Shown here piece by piece: positions 24,649 to 35,312 of a DNA stretch of 64,000 bases. The position numbers and the translations under genes were made by a program. The first letter of the stretch is position 1, and each line of letters begins with the position of its first letter. Below the pieces are notes generated by a model. The model was not told the DNA's origin. It saw only the letters and a list, made by a program, of their open reading frames with translations, and searched no databases. Origin of the DNA: Agroathelia rolfsii (Eukaryota > Basidiomycota > Agaricomycetes > Amylocorticiales > Amylocorticiaceae); the NCBI GenBank assembly GCA_018343915.1, contig JABRWF010000005.1, positions 2,081,001 to 2,145,000 on the forward strand, written 5' to 3'.

Positions 24649-27175
24649 ATGTCGGACACTCAGAAACGTAGAGCGGAGATCGAGGCCAAACGGGCAAAGC
24701 TCGCTGAACTGCGCAAGGTCAGGGCAGAGCGTCAAAACCCACGACGCGATGGGGCTGTATGTATTTCACCGGCATCATTTCTATCCAGGAGACGCATCGT
24801 TCTAACCCGCAGCCGTCTAACTTGGGAACATGTAGAGTACGCCTGCTCCATCTACGTCGAGAGCACAAGAAGATATCGATGATCTTTTGCGCGATGTCCT
24901 TGGCCCGGGATCTGGTCGTGGCAATGGCGGGGACCTCACCCCATCGTCGTCTATGCCGGGAACGCCTGCAATAGGGCGCGTCAGTCTGGGAGGATCAAAT
25001 GCAAATATCCCTGGAATCAGGAGCGGACGGAGTGACACTGGGTCTGACTATGCCAGTGGTACTACATTCGTCAACGCGACCACCGAGCATGTCTTGGATC
25101 GGTACGCGTCGCCCTTTTTGCACCGTCGACTCTAGCATTGATCATGTCTTGAACGAAACAGAACGATGACGGCACAGTTCGTGCCGGACCTTATTGATAT
25201 TGAGCAGGAGCTGTTTGAGCTGCCACAGCGCGTATGTCCTGTTATTTTCTCAATACATCGGTCGTTTCATTGATATGTGTTAACAGGAACGTGTTCTATA
25301 CAACAAAGAGATTCAAACAGCTGCCGTAGAGACAGAGACATCTCCTGGTATAACTGAAGAAGAAATTAGAGCTCGTTTGCAACAAGAGAGATTGCACGAA
25401 GAGGAACGTGTCGCCAGAGATAAGGCCTTGGAAGAAGAGTCGATACAGCTTGAGAAGGAGATTGAAAGAGAGATCCGCGGTATTAGATTTTATGTATCTG
25501 TCATTTGGTTTATTGATTTTGAATTGATGCAGACATGACGGAGGAGGAACGAGCCAGTATATTATCTGCACCTATGCTTCTGGACTTTGTGGAACAGACG
25601 TCTAAGATGCACCTTCGCGCCCTCAATGACGAATATGATTATCTGCGTCGATATGATGATGATGGAGAAACCGGACTGTATGTGGAACCTATATGTATTA
25701 TTGGCATCTATGCCTAACAATCACCTAGTGACGACTCAGAAGGTTTAGTCAAACGTGTTTGCGCATTTTGGGACGAACGTTATTGCAAAAATAGATCTAT
25801 TACAGACATTGATTGGTCTCATAAAGTAATATTTTTGACAACCCTGTGCATTTTCTAGCTCTGGGTAACATAATATGTCTGTAGTACCCCGAACTCAGCG
25901 TAGCGTCTTACAACAAAAACCCGGCGGCGCTCAACGAACCCGACGGTATCGTTGCCATCTGGAACATGCACCTTCTTGAAAGACCCGAGTTCGTCTTCCA
26001 TTCACAAGTCCGTAAGCCCCACTCCTTGACTTTTTTGTTCATGCCCGTTAATGATGAGCGTTCCTAGTCGGATGTGTTATCCGTTACCTTTTCAGCCTTT
26101 CATCCTAACCTTGTCTTTGGCGGGACTTATTCTGGTCAAATACTACTCTGGGATACAAGATCAAAGCATCTTCCAGTGCTTAAAACGCCACTCAGTGCGG
26201 CGGGACATACCCATCCTGTTTACGCGATTCAAATGGTTGGCACGCAAAACGCGCACAACTTGATTACCAGCAGCACAGACGGGATGGTATGCAGTTGGTT
26301 GGTCGATATGTTGGCTCAACCACAGGTAACCACTAGTTCTCGTGTTCTGTTTATGATGGCGATTTTAATAGCATGTCATTTTAGGAAACCCTTGAACTTG
26401 TACATGCCGGACATAATAAGACTGGTGAGGTAGCCATCACAGCGCTCTCATTCCCAGATAGCGAAACGACTACCTTCTTTGTCGGGACCGAGGAAGGCAA
26501 TGTATATCAGGCAAACCGATACGATCGTGCGGGTGCCAAAGCCGGTCTCAACCAGTACGATGTCTATCGTGCTCATGCGGGGCCTGTCATGGGACTACAC
26601 TTCCATCCGATCGTCGGCCCGGTCGACTTTTCAGACCTTTTCTTAACGTCTAGCGTCGATTGGACGGTCAAGCTCTGGCGCGCTCGAAGTATTGCAAAGC
26701 CTAGCACGAGCGCACAGTCGGTTGCGCCGTTGTATAGCTTTGATGAGGCGGACGATTATGTTTATGATGTCAGGTGGCATCCTGCTCATCCTGCATTGTT
26801 TGGAACCGTAGATGGTTCGGGTAACTTTGATTTATGGAACTTGAACATTGATACCGAGGTCATGATTTTCCTTTTGATTCATTCCTTAGTACTCACAACT
26901 ATTTACAGGTTCCAACAGTGGGCACCACCGTCAGTCCGGCACGCGCAATCAACAAGCTACAGTGGGACAAGAAAGAGGGCCACCGTGCGGCTATGGGTGG
27001 CTCGGATGGAAGGCTCTATGTCTACGACATTGGTGAAATGGCTGTTCCCAAGGAGTCAGAATGGACAGACCTGCAAAAGACGCTAGCGGGACTTAGTGGG
27101 GGTGCAGGTTCAACAGGGCAGACCAATGGGACTGATGGCGCCTACCCGTTATCACCTGGACGACCTATTATTTGA
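24649..27175 (+). CDS. cytoplasmic dynein intermediate chain (WD40 protein)
   Basis: Ten exons, 666 aa: 24649-24756, 24836-25101, 25162-25231, 25287-25479, 25533-25677, 25729-25825, 25885-26007, 26068-26325, 26385-26858, 26909-27175. The N-terminus ([20 protein letters not shown]) is the charged helix that in this family binds dynactin p150 and regulators. A Ser/Gly-rich linker follows, then a second helical block ([20 protein letters not shown]). From about residue 290 a WD40 propeller follows, with motifs [58 protein letters not shown] and [10 protein letters not shown]. It links the dynein heavy chain to light chains and cargo for minus-end transport, nuclear migration and endosome motility. 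The short tail after the last blade is Gly/Pro-rich. Confidence 0.94.
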
Positions 27176-27655
27176 GTTGTCATTTTTGGTCTGTGAGATC
27201 CCTATCCAAATGAACGACTGCAGGGGATTAATAGCATAGGATCCCTGCGCACTGTGATGGGATCACACTGGCTGGTTGCTATTATTTACAATTATAACTT
27301 AGGACGTGTAATCCGGATTCGTATGGCTTATTTTGTGTGAAGATTAATATAGTGCTTCGCATAGCAAGGAAAGCAGAAAACTTGAGGCCACGGCGTCGCA
27401 TCCGCCCGACTCGGACTGACCTCGCTAGCTTCTTTGCTCTCTATCGCCCTATGTCGATCCCCGCGCCCCTCAGGCTCCTGCTCTCTTACTCCCTCTAGGT
27501 CTCCTCCCATCAATGGGTATCCCTCCTGCCCTACCACTGCACCGTCAGGATCTTGTGCTTGTACCTTATTTACCGCCCTTTCCTTTTATTGCGGAGTATG
27601 TTGGCCTCACCGTCTGGATATGACCATATGTTGCATTATGACGCGATCTTGGCCG

Positions 27656-27671
27656 TCTCTCTCTCTCTCTC
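27656..27671 (+). repeat. (TC)8 dinucleotide tract
   Basis: Sixteen bases of alternating T and C in an intergenic region. It is a simple microsatellite. Confidence 0.9.
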
Positions 27672-28733
27672 CATTTTCCTCACTTCGGGGACCACAATAT
27701 TGTGGTAAATCATGACCATATGTGCCTAGGCTACAAAAGATCAAGATCGCGATAATCACCTTGATAGCACCGGTATCAACATCAGTCTCATAGCATATAC
27801 CTAGGTTCGTAATAGGAACACAGGTCAGTTGTACATCCGAGTCGGCATACACGGCTTGCCCTCCATTTCTTTGCATGTCCCAAAAACATCCACCTATGCC
27901 CACAACAGTCTTCACTGCAAGACCCTCACTGCCGTGCTATGTTTTACATCATACAAGACTTCGTTAGCGGCACTTGCTTGTGGTCCTTTCAGTCACCATT
28001 CATTCTTGTCTGATTTCATACTTTCATTAAGGGTAAATGCAATGACACATGCTGGATTAGTAGGCGAACATTTGCATCTTTGTGTCTCTGATTATCACCC
28101 TAGCTGTCTAAGCAGCTGTCTGCTCCCCTCCCCTCCGTCATCCATATCATCCTTGCTGTCTCTCCTGTCCTATCATGTTACCATACCCGCTCTTTTTATT
28201 CTTCCACTCTCATCACGTTCATCATTTATGCCAGTGCCTGCCCGTCCTTGCCCCCCTTTATTTTCCGTCGCTCTTGCCTTTGATCAAAACATGCGTCACA
28301 GTGGTATGATGATGCAAATATATACTGCGTATGAGGCCAGGCTTGCGTGCTTATATCTATAAACCGTGTCAATTGTACACAGGGCGCAGTAGTAACATAA
28401 TCAATATATTCGGTAAGGTTGAGACCCCCCAAAATCATAACCTGCCTAGCAGACGCCAGTTCTTGTGATGAGAGTCAATACCGAAATCGTGGACATATGC
28501 TGATGATCAGCAGAAAATAGACTTAATGAAAGCAGAGAACAACATAGAAAAGATGAATATCATAGCAAAAGTAATAGAAACATCCAAAGACAGTCAATCC
28601 GGAGTAAGGATTAAAAAGCGGTCGCAAAGGAAAGCAAACCACTAGCAAGCAGGGTATTTGACTCCTGAGAAGAGCTAAATAATCGTCAATGTATCTGATT
28701 AATATAGTTCACTCCAATTGCATAATGTGGGGC

Positions 28734-29013
28734 GTGGTCAAACGTTGACCACTTACCTGTATAGAACTGTAATAGGTTATTTACCTATCGAACTAGACTT
28801 GGAATACGTGGTCAATGCAAGTCCAAGTGTGCCATCGGCCGAGAGAACACCGCATTTACGCCGTGTGTAACTTCCTGGCCGTATGAGCTGAACAAGTTTA
28901 TTAGAAGCCATCATATACACCTTTGTAACCCCATTCACCAAACCAACGAGTCCGTGATCCTCCTTTACAGGGTCCTTCTTTTCAGCAACGCAGGGATCTC
29001 AGCGACGTGGTCA
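28734..29013. promoter_or_regulatory. cluster of four GTGGTCA motifs upstream of the glyoxylate aminotransferase
   Basis: GTGGTCAA at 28734-28741 and its inverse TTGACCAC at 28745-28752 form an inverted repeat with a 3-nt spacer. Another GTGGTCAA lies at 28808-28815, and GTGGTCA occurs at 29007-29013. The repetition within 280 bp, upstream of the start at 29155, suggests a transcription-factor operator. The factor is unknown. Confidence 0.45.
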
Positions 29014-29102
29014 CCGGGCAACGGAACAACTACAAATATGATCTCCCGATGGCGTTCCTTGACTCCTATCCGCTCCTTGAAGCAGGTCGAGTCATTCTCA
29101 CG

Positions 29103-29110
29103 TATAAATA
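29103..29110 (+). promoter_or_regulatory. TATA box (TATAAATA) of the aminotransferase gene
   Basis: A consensus TATAAATA lies 45 bp before the ATG at 29155, implying a very short 5' leader and regulated rather than constitutive expression. Confidence 0.6.
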
Positions 29111-29154
29111 CCAAACCCCCACGTTCTTCTGTTTTACTGCTAGGTACTCGCAAC

Positions 29155-31020
29155 ATGTCTACCGACCATAAGTTCAAACAGGTGCGAGCTTCTTATAAAC
29201 TCGAGCTACAATACGATGACTGATCTTCTTATGGACGTCATAACCCACATGACCTCAGGCCCCACACAAGTGAGTGAATTGAACGCATACAAGGAGTTAC
29301 GGTGCTGAGCTGAAGAATGCTTCGTTTCCTGTAGATTGCTCGTGTATGTATCGAGTTGAACGTACTCGAATTCTGTTCTCATCGTATCCTCTAGCATCCC
29401 CGGCCCAATCGAATGCTCAGATGATGTTAGTAGTCTGGGTTCCTGTTTTCTCATTATAAGTGCCTTGATATTGACACGCTCTCGTTAGGTCCTCTATGCA
29501 AATGCTCATCCGTCCATGTCACACATTTCACCGGAATTCATCCCTATCTTTGGGGACTGCCTACGGATGATTCGGTATGCAGCATTCCATTGGACTCGTC
29601 TCCTTGTATGACCTACTGAAAGCACATCTTCCCAGACAAGTACTCTTCACAAAAGATGCACAACCGTTTATTATCGCTGGATCTGGTACCTTAGGGTGGG
29701 ATCAAGTAGCGGCAAACCTCGTTGAGCCTGGAGAAAATGCGCTCGTTCTCAACACGGGCTACTTTGGCGACAGCTTTGCTGACTGGTATGCCTACTCATA
29801 CATTCCTTTGATAATATCACACTCATACGGCCCTGGCAATAGTTTGTCCACCTATGGAGCCAAGGTTGACCAACTCAAAGCCGAGCTCGGGGGCGTCGTG
29901 TCTCCAGCTGCGATAGAAACCGCTCTGAAGACGAAAAAATACAAGGTCCTGACTTTCACGCACGTTGACACGTCGACGGGCGTGCTATCGGACGCAAAGT
30001 CGATTGCCGAGATTGTGAAACGTGTCAGCCCAGAGACGCTTGTCGTCCTTGACGGCGTATGCTCCGTGGCCAGCGAAGAAATCCAGATGGATAAATGGGG
30101 CATTGACGTTGTGATGACTGCAAGCCAAAAGGGCTTGGGTATCCCACCTGGCTTGAGCATCCTTGTCGCCAGTCAACATGCTGTCAAAGTACGTCAGACG
30201 CTTTCTCTATCTCAAAGCCGCATCAACTTATTGTTGTATAGGCTTTCGAGACTCGTTTGACTCCTCCCACATCCTATTACGCTTCTTGGAAAAAGTGTGT
30301 CTTTAATCCTAATTTCACCAACCTATTATGCTTACGTACCTTATCTAAAGATGGCTTCCCATCATGCAAGCCTACGAATCTGGCAAACCCGCCTATTTCG
30401 CCACACCGCCCGTGAACCTGATCTACGCCTTCTATACTTCTCTGGCGTCTATCACCAAAGACCCCTCTATCTCCCTCGAGGAGCGATTTAAGCGTCACAA
30501 ACAAGTGAGCGCACGAGTCAAAGCTGCCGCTAGGGAGCTTGGCCTAAAGCAGCTCGCTGCTGGTGATGAGATCGCCGCAAACGGCATGACTGCGGTATGA
30601 TGCGCTCATCACTCACCACGTCTTTTTGGTAGCAGAAGACTAACGTAGGACATTGGTATGATTTAGCTATACTTCCCAGATGGGCTTGCAGCTGGGGACG
30701 TTATTCCTCGACTTGCTAAAAAGGACGTCGTGGTTGCAGGTGGTCTGCACGCTCAGGTCAAAGGTTCGTGGGTTGTACAAATGTGTGCCCTCTCATCTTC
30801 TCTTCTTCTAACAACTTGTTTGCTTTCATAGATAAATACTTCCGTATTGGGTAAATTTCATTGTTTCGATAACTTGACATTTACTTGCTAGACATCTGAT
30901 TTCATCTTTCACAGCCACATGGGCGTCACCGCCGTTGACACATCCCGGGACGACATCGACAAGCTTGTTGGTTCATTGAAGGATGTTTTGGCAGAGGCCA
31001 GGGCGGCTAAAAGTACGTGA
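29155..31020 (+). CDS. AGX1: alanine/serine-glyoxylate aminotransferase (PLP, class V)
   Basis: Twelve exons, 392 aa: 29155-29181, 29259-29269, 29335-29343, 29395-29425, 29489-29574, 29636-29785, 29843-30188, 30242-30294, 30351-30594, 30667-30763, 30832-30850, 30915-31020. Family motifs run in order: KLLVIPGPIECSDDVLYANAHPSMSH, IIAGSGTLGWDQVAANL, LNTGYFGD, THVDTSTGV, LVVLDGVCSVAS, then the PLP-lysine motif TASQKGLGIPPGL. The C-terminal part has FATPPVNLIYA and GGLHAQVKDKYFRIGHMG. The enzyme transfers the amino group from alanine (or serine) to glyoxylate, giving glycine and pyruvate (or hydroxypyruvate). The last residues are AKST, not an obvious SKL-type peroxisomal signal, and no clear mitochondrial presequence is seen, so a cytosolic site is possible. 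Exons of 11 and 9 nt are needed to restore the conserved N-terminus. Confidence 0.94.
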
Positions 31021-32937
31021 GAATATTCTATATCAGTTGAATAATGCTGGTGCGGTGCGGTATGTGTACGATGTGTAACACGATGATGGACGCCCACTTT
31101 GTGGAAAAAAGGGAGTATAATTAGGAGTCTGGAGAAAGATTAATATCGTGTATTACCACCATCGTTGCTGTAACAAAATCTTAGATGTCTGCTCAGATCC
31201 AGATAGAAAGAGATCAGATTGCTTTCGCTTCTATTTTCTCAGATCCCATGATATGCTGCTTTGTCTATGGACGGATTACTCATGCAGTCGTATTGTTTGT
31301 TTATTAGGATCCTCGGCGGGCGGGCCCCACTCTGCCGTGTTCTCGAAGCTCTAACTGGACCTTGGCTCAAAAAGTTCCAGATCCATCAGGAACGTTGGAG
31401 ATGGCCATAATATCCGTTATCTTGGCTCACGCAATCGTCATAAAGATCAGTGGAGGTAGTGGTTTGTGGGGAGAAGGGACCTCAAGCGGAGATAGAGGCA
31501 TAGGAACCGTAAAAAACACTGGAAAAATTCGAAGATTTGATGATCGTATTCGAACAAAAATGTTATATATATATATATGTTCGTTTTTCTCCCTTTCATG
31601 GATTTTATGTGTATGAAATATAATGCACCCAAGTTATCAATTCCCGTGTCAGTGATAATTTATTCATACCAGGCAGTGGAACTAATTGATTGCCTACTCT
31701 GAGTCTGTTGAACGGCTTAGGCTTCGCTTTGCACGTTATCGCTCTAGCAAGCTTTTTTTTTTCCTCACAGAGAATAATTAGCCCAATAATCTCAGGCCGT
31801 TAGCGAGCTTTTCTCTTTGGTACACATTTGCAGATACAGTAATGCTGTGATATTTTTCATATACTGTCATTAGCCTAGAGTTGCAAATGACGAAAGATTG
31901 CATGATAACTGCACAACAACATTTATATATCGATGGGTAACTGCTACGTTTGATAGCTAACACCCTGTGAAGAGCTCTGTCAAGCTGTTTTTGAATTTTA
32001 TTGCGTTGATGTCCTGCTAGAGCTAGATCTTTACTGAAAATTGTAGTATTTTATACCGGATTAACTTCTGAAAGGACTCCTTGCCCTATAGCTCTCAGAA
32101 ATAATTATTTACATGATACATACTATGATAATCATTTCTCCGAGTAGGTAATAGGGAAGAGCATAGAGAACAGGAAGTTTTATTTTTATGCGTGACATCT
32201 AAGCAGCGAGGAGCCTGTGTTTTAGACTCCGCTGGAGTGCACTGTTGCAAATGCCTAAAATGGAAGGCGTCAACGATGAAAGTACCAACATCAGCAATGC
32301 CCAATCTAGAAGGTATACATGATGCAATTTCAAAGCAGAGCAGGCAGGCCAGACACTCTGGGGAGAACTTCAATGATGCACTAGACTATCTTCCGAGAAT
32401 AGAAGCAGCTGGAGAAAAGCCTGATGTTTTAGATATTGCTTGAACTCCGAGTCTATATTCCACACAAAATGCCCACTATAATGCTGGGTCCAAGGTGAAA
32501 CCCAGGCGTATAAGTTTCAAAAGGCTCATGAAAATCAGCAGAGCCTTACTACTACTCAAGATGCCCTAATTCTACCACATTATGATGCATGCCGGTGAGC
32601 TGCCAGCATCCCAATTAGGAAGGATCGCGTCTTGCAAATGTGTCTCGTACGACTTGCCAAATTTGGTAGTAGAGCCCATATTTGAATCGGAGATGCAAAT
32701 TTGACTGTGACAGCGCTGTAACATGATTTGCAACTCATAGTATATCTTGAATACCGACCTACAGCCTGTATTTCTTAGTATTTTCACTGATAATAAGAGA
32801 ATAAGTATCCTGAGGTAGTTAAATATAACTTTTTATATTTCATGAAGGCAAATTGTGCTTGCAGATGTTGAGATATAAGCCCATTTGCAACTCTAGGTCA
32901 GTGATAGTAACCCAGCAAGAGTGATGTAATGATCTTT

Positions 32938-32982
32938 GATCTTGTCATTTGCACATTCACTGAGTGTGGAAATGACAAGATC
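32938..32982. repeat. 45-nt inverted repeat / hairpin
   Basis: A 13-bp left arm (32938-32950) is perfectly complementary to 32970-32982. The 19-nt loop itself contains a CACA/TGTG pairing next to a G-G mismatch, so the stem can extend to about 17 bp. It lies about 300 bp upstream of the DUF1295 gene. It could be a relic of a foldback element, a cruciform, or a dyad operator. Confidence 0.8.
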
Positions 32983-33122
32983 GTCTACCGCCTAACGATC
33001 GAGAGCGACGACGATGATGACCATCGGTGATGCAACAGCAAACACAGGCCTTGAGATGTCACCCTCAGGTTCAGTGGGTTTGCTCTCGCCATCGACCTGA
33101 GACGGTCATTCGGTTGGCCACC

Positions 33123-33130
33123 ATATAAGA
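33123..33130 (+). promoter_or_regulatory. TATA-like element before the DUF1295 gene
   Basis: ATATAAGA about 150 bp upstream of the ATG at 33279, at a plausible distance for a core promoter with a moderate 5' leader. Confidence 0.4.
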
Positions 33131-33278
33131 GACTGGTTTCTCATATTGCCTTCCCCCTGACTGCGTCATACCTGGCACCTTCTGCTTTCTGCCTGAAATC
33201 TCTGCTTGAGCTCAAGTTGACGACCCTGTCTCTACGAACCACTTATCTGGGATTTGGAAGCGTAGCATTATTTTCCCT

Positions 33279-34786
33279 ATGGCTCCTGTCAATGCTTTAG
33301 ACAAATACTACCTCGCACTCACGCTGCTCGTTACCGTTGGCTATCAGCTCTCCGGCTTTGCCATCGCCTGGACGTTCCAATTTGATAAGATCACCGACTT
33401 TACTGGTGGTTCAAACTTCTTTTTACTAGGTGACTGGATATATAATTCGGCTTAGTGACGTATAAACATTGAGAGAAACTAATATTACCGCATCCAGCCC
33501 TCCTCACTCTACTCATTTCAAATACGTATACAACACGTAATGTCCTTGCTAGTGTCCTTGTCATGGTCTGGGCGGCTCGCCTTGCAGGTATGCCGGTTGT
33601 CTCCGTATGAGGCCAGTGTTATGCATCTGAGATAATCAACTTCGTTTTTTTAGGATTTCTATTATTCCGTGTTCTCAAGACGGGAAGTGATACCAGATTC
33701 GATGAAATACGATCGCATTTCTTCAAGTTCCTTGGATTCTGGGTTGGTGGGTTATTCCTGTCTGTTGTTGTAGATCGAAAACGCATCTGATTCAACCGGA
33801 AACCGACATTGCTATATCAGGCCAGATCGTCTGGGTATGTTCCATGAATACAATCTTGCTATGAAATAACGACTGAAGCCTCTACAGGTTTGGACTGTTT
33901 CCATGCCTGTTGTCATCCTCAACTCTCCGGCCGTAGTGGGACGTATCCATGATGGACATGCGCTTCCTGCATTCGGCACATCTCGTGATATAGCGGGTGT
34001 TGTGCTCTGGGCCTTAGGCTGGGTCATCGAGACCATCAGCGACGCACAAAAAGTTGGGATTATATTACTGTCGTAGCTGATAATCGGATACTGAAGCATC
34101 ATCTTGTTCTATCAGTATAAGTTCAAATCATCGAAGCCTCCCAAAGACCAGCCTTGCACAGTGAATCAATAGTCATTCAATTTCACTACATGAATACTCA
34201 TTTGTTCATACCATAGAAAGGGCTCTGGGCTTGGTCACGTCATCCACCATACTTTGGAGAGTAAGTAATCTTAGTATTCTTTTGCATGTAAGCGCTTAAA
34301 TGTATTCTCAGGATTATCTGCTGGTGGGGCATCTGGATCCTATGCCTCTCTCCGACAACCAATAGCGCTGCCCTGTCGAGTGGGGCTCGTGCCGCTCAGT
34401 ACGGCTCCATCGTTTCACCCATATTCACTACCTTGTAAGTCTAATATCCATCACTTCTCGTTGCAAATATCCCATATGCTCATTCTGATAGGCTTCTGTT
34501 GTTTGCGTCGGGAGTACCCACTGCGGAGAAGCCCCAAGCTCGGCGATTTTACCTCCTGAGTTACGGCCCCGACGCCAGAGATGAATATCGAGATGCGTGG
34601 AGACACTACAAGGCTTATCTCAACAGAACGTCTATTCTCATCCCCATCCCACCAGCGCTGTACAGGCCATTACCCGGCATCGTTAAGAAGACGCTCTTGC
34701 TAGATTTTGGCATGTACCGGTTTGATGAGGAAAAGGATGGGGCGGCCGCGATCGAAGAGGAACGAACAAAAGCCGTACAACCGTGA
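33279..34786 (+). CDS. DUF1295 / steroid 5-alpha-reductase-like multi-pass membrane protein
   Basis: Nine exons, 339 aa: 33279-33429, 33498-33587, 33654-33746, 33821-33834, 33888-34052, 34116-34160, 34217-34260, 34312-34434, 34492-34786. The first 170 residues hold several hydrophobic spans (LALTLLVTVGYQLSGFAIAW, a second after FFLLALLTLLI). The family signature follows: WALGWVIETISDAQKYKFK, then GLWAWSRHPPYFGEI and CWWGIWI. LLLLFASGVPTAEK comes near the end of the domain. A soluble C-terminal extension (YLLSYGPDARDEYRDAWRHYKAYLNRT) follows. Related proteins include sterol reductases and phospholipid methyltransferases with the same fold. The substrate here is unknown, though an NADPH-dependent lipid or steroid reductase role is possible. 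Exon 4 is only 14 nt. Confidence 0.88.
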
Positions 34787-35312
34787 AGGGCCCAGTTGTC
34801 GACATGCCTAACGTATGGGGTGCCTGTTACTATGCCGCCAGCAGAAACGCGCTCTAGAACGTGGCAGTTGTCTTGGTTGCCCTCAGAGTGAAGCGCATGT
34901 AGCCAGCGGTAACCATCAGTTTAACTTTAGCGCTTTGATTGAAAAGAGAAATGAACAGGTGAACGTGAGCTGACATTGTCTGTCATGAGCTGTAGTATGT
35001 ATTTTCCTAGTTGAGAAGGTAATGTGTAGTGCAAACAATGGAGCGTCACTATTTCCATTATTGATATGAATTAGTTGTGCCATTGTTTACTGGCAAGCAT
35101 CTGTTGTATTTAAAAATGATTCTCTCTATTGTTCAGAAACGGAAGCAATATATAACATTTGAGCTAACAACAAGCGGCGAATGCTTTGATCTCACATTAC
35201 ACGCCGTCTTTAACTCTACGCCGCCCCGCAGGCGCCTATTCCTGTTTTTTATTTTATTTTATTTCTCACCTATACCAATACCAATACTCATACCCATAGC
35301 CCAATACCCACG
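34787..35312. other. intergenic region and 5' leader of the ADF-H/PH gene
   Basis: 3' region of the DUF1295 gene, then a pyrimidine-rich stretch and a CCAATA/CCCATA repeat-like leader just before the ATG at 35313. No gene was seen. Confidence 0.45.

Larger units (their letters stand above)
27176..29154. other. gene-free stretch, includes aminotransferase promoter
   Basis: About 2 kb without a supported gene. It contains a CT-dinucleotide tract at 27656-27671, a pyrimidine-rich 177-codon ORF judged spurious, and at its right end a set of repeated GTGGTCA motifs and a TATA box before the aminotransferase. Confidence 0.5.
31021..33278. other. gene-free stretch with a long hairpin
   Basis: 2.26 kb with only short, unconvincing ORFs. 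AT-rich in the first half (an AT run near 31564-31580). It contains the perfect-arm hairpin at 32938-32982 and a TATA-like element near 33123 before the next gene. Confidence 0.5.

Noticed and set aside
27829..28362. 177-codon plus-strand ORF
   Set aside because: Pyrimidine-rich intergenic sequence giving low-complexity Ser/Leu/Pro protein; no family motif.
32192..32443. 83-codon plus-strand ORF with a Cys pair
   Set aside because: No recognisable family, no supporting introns or neighbours; too short to call.
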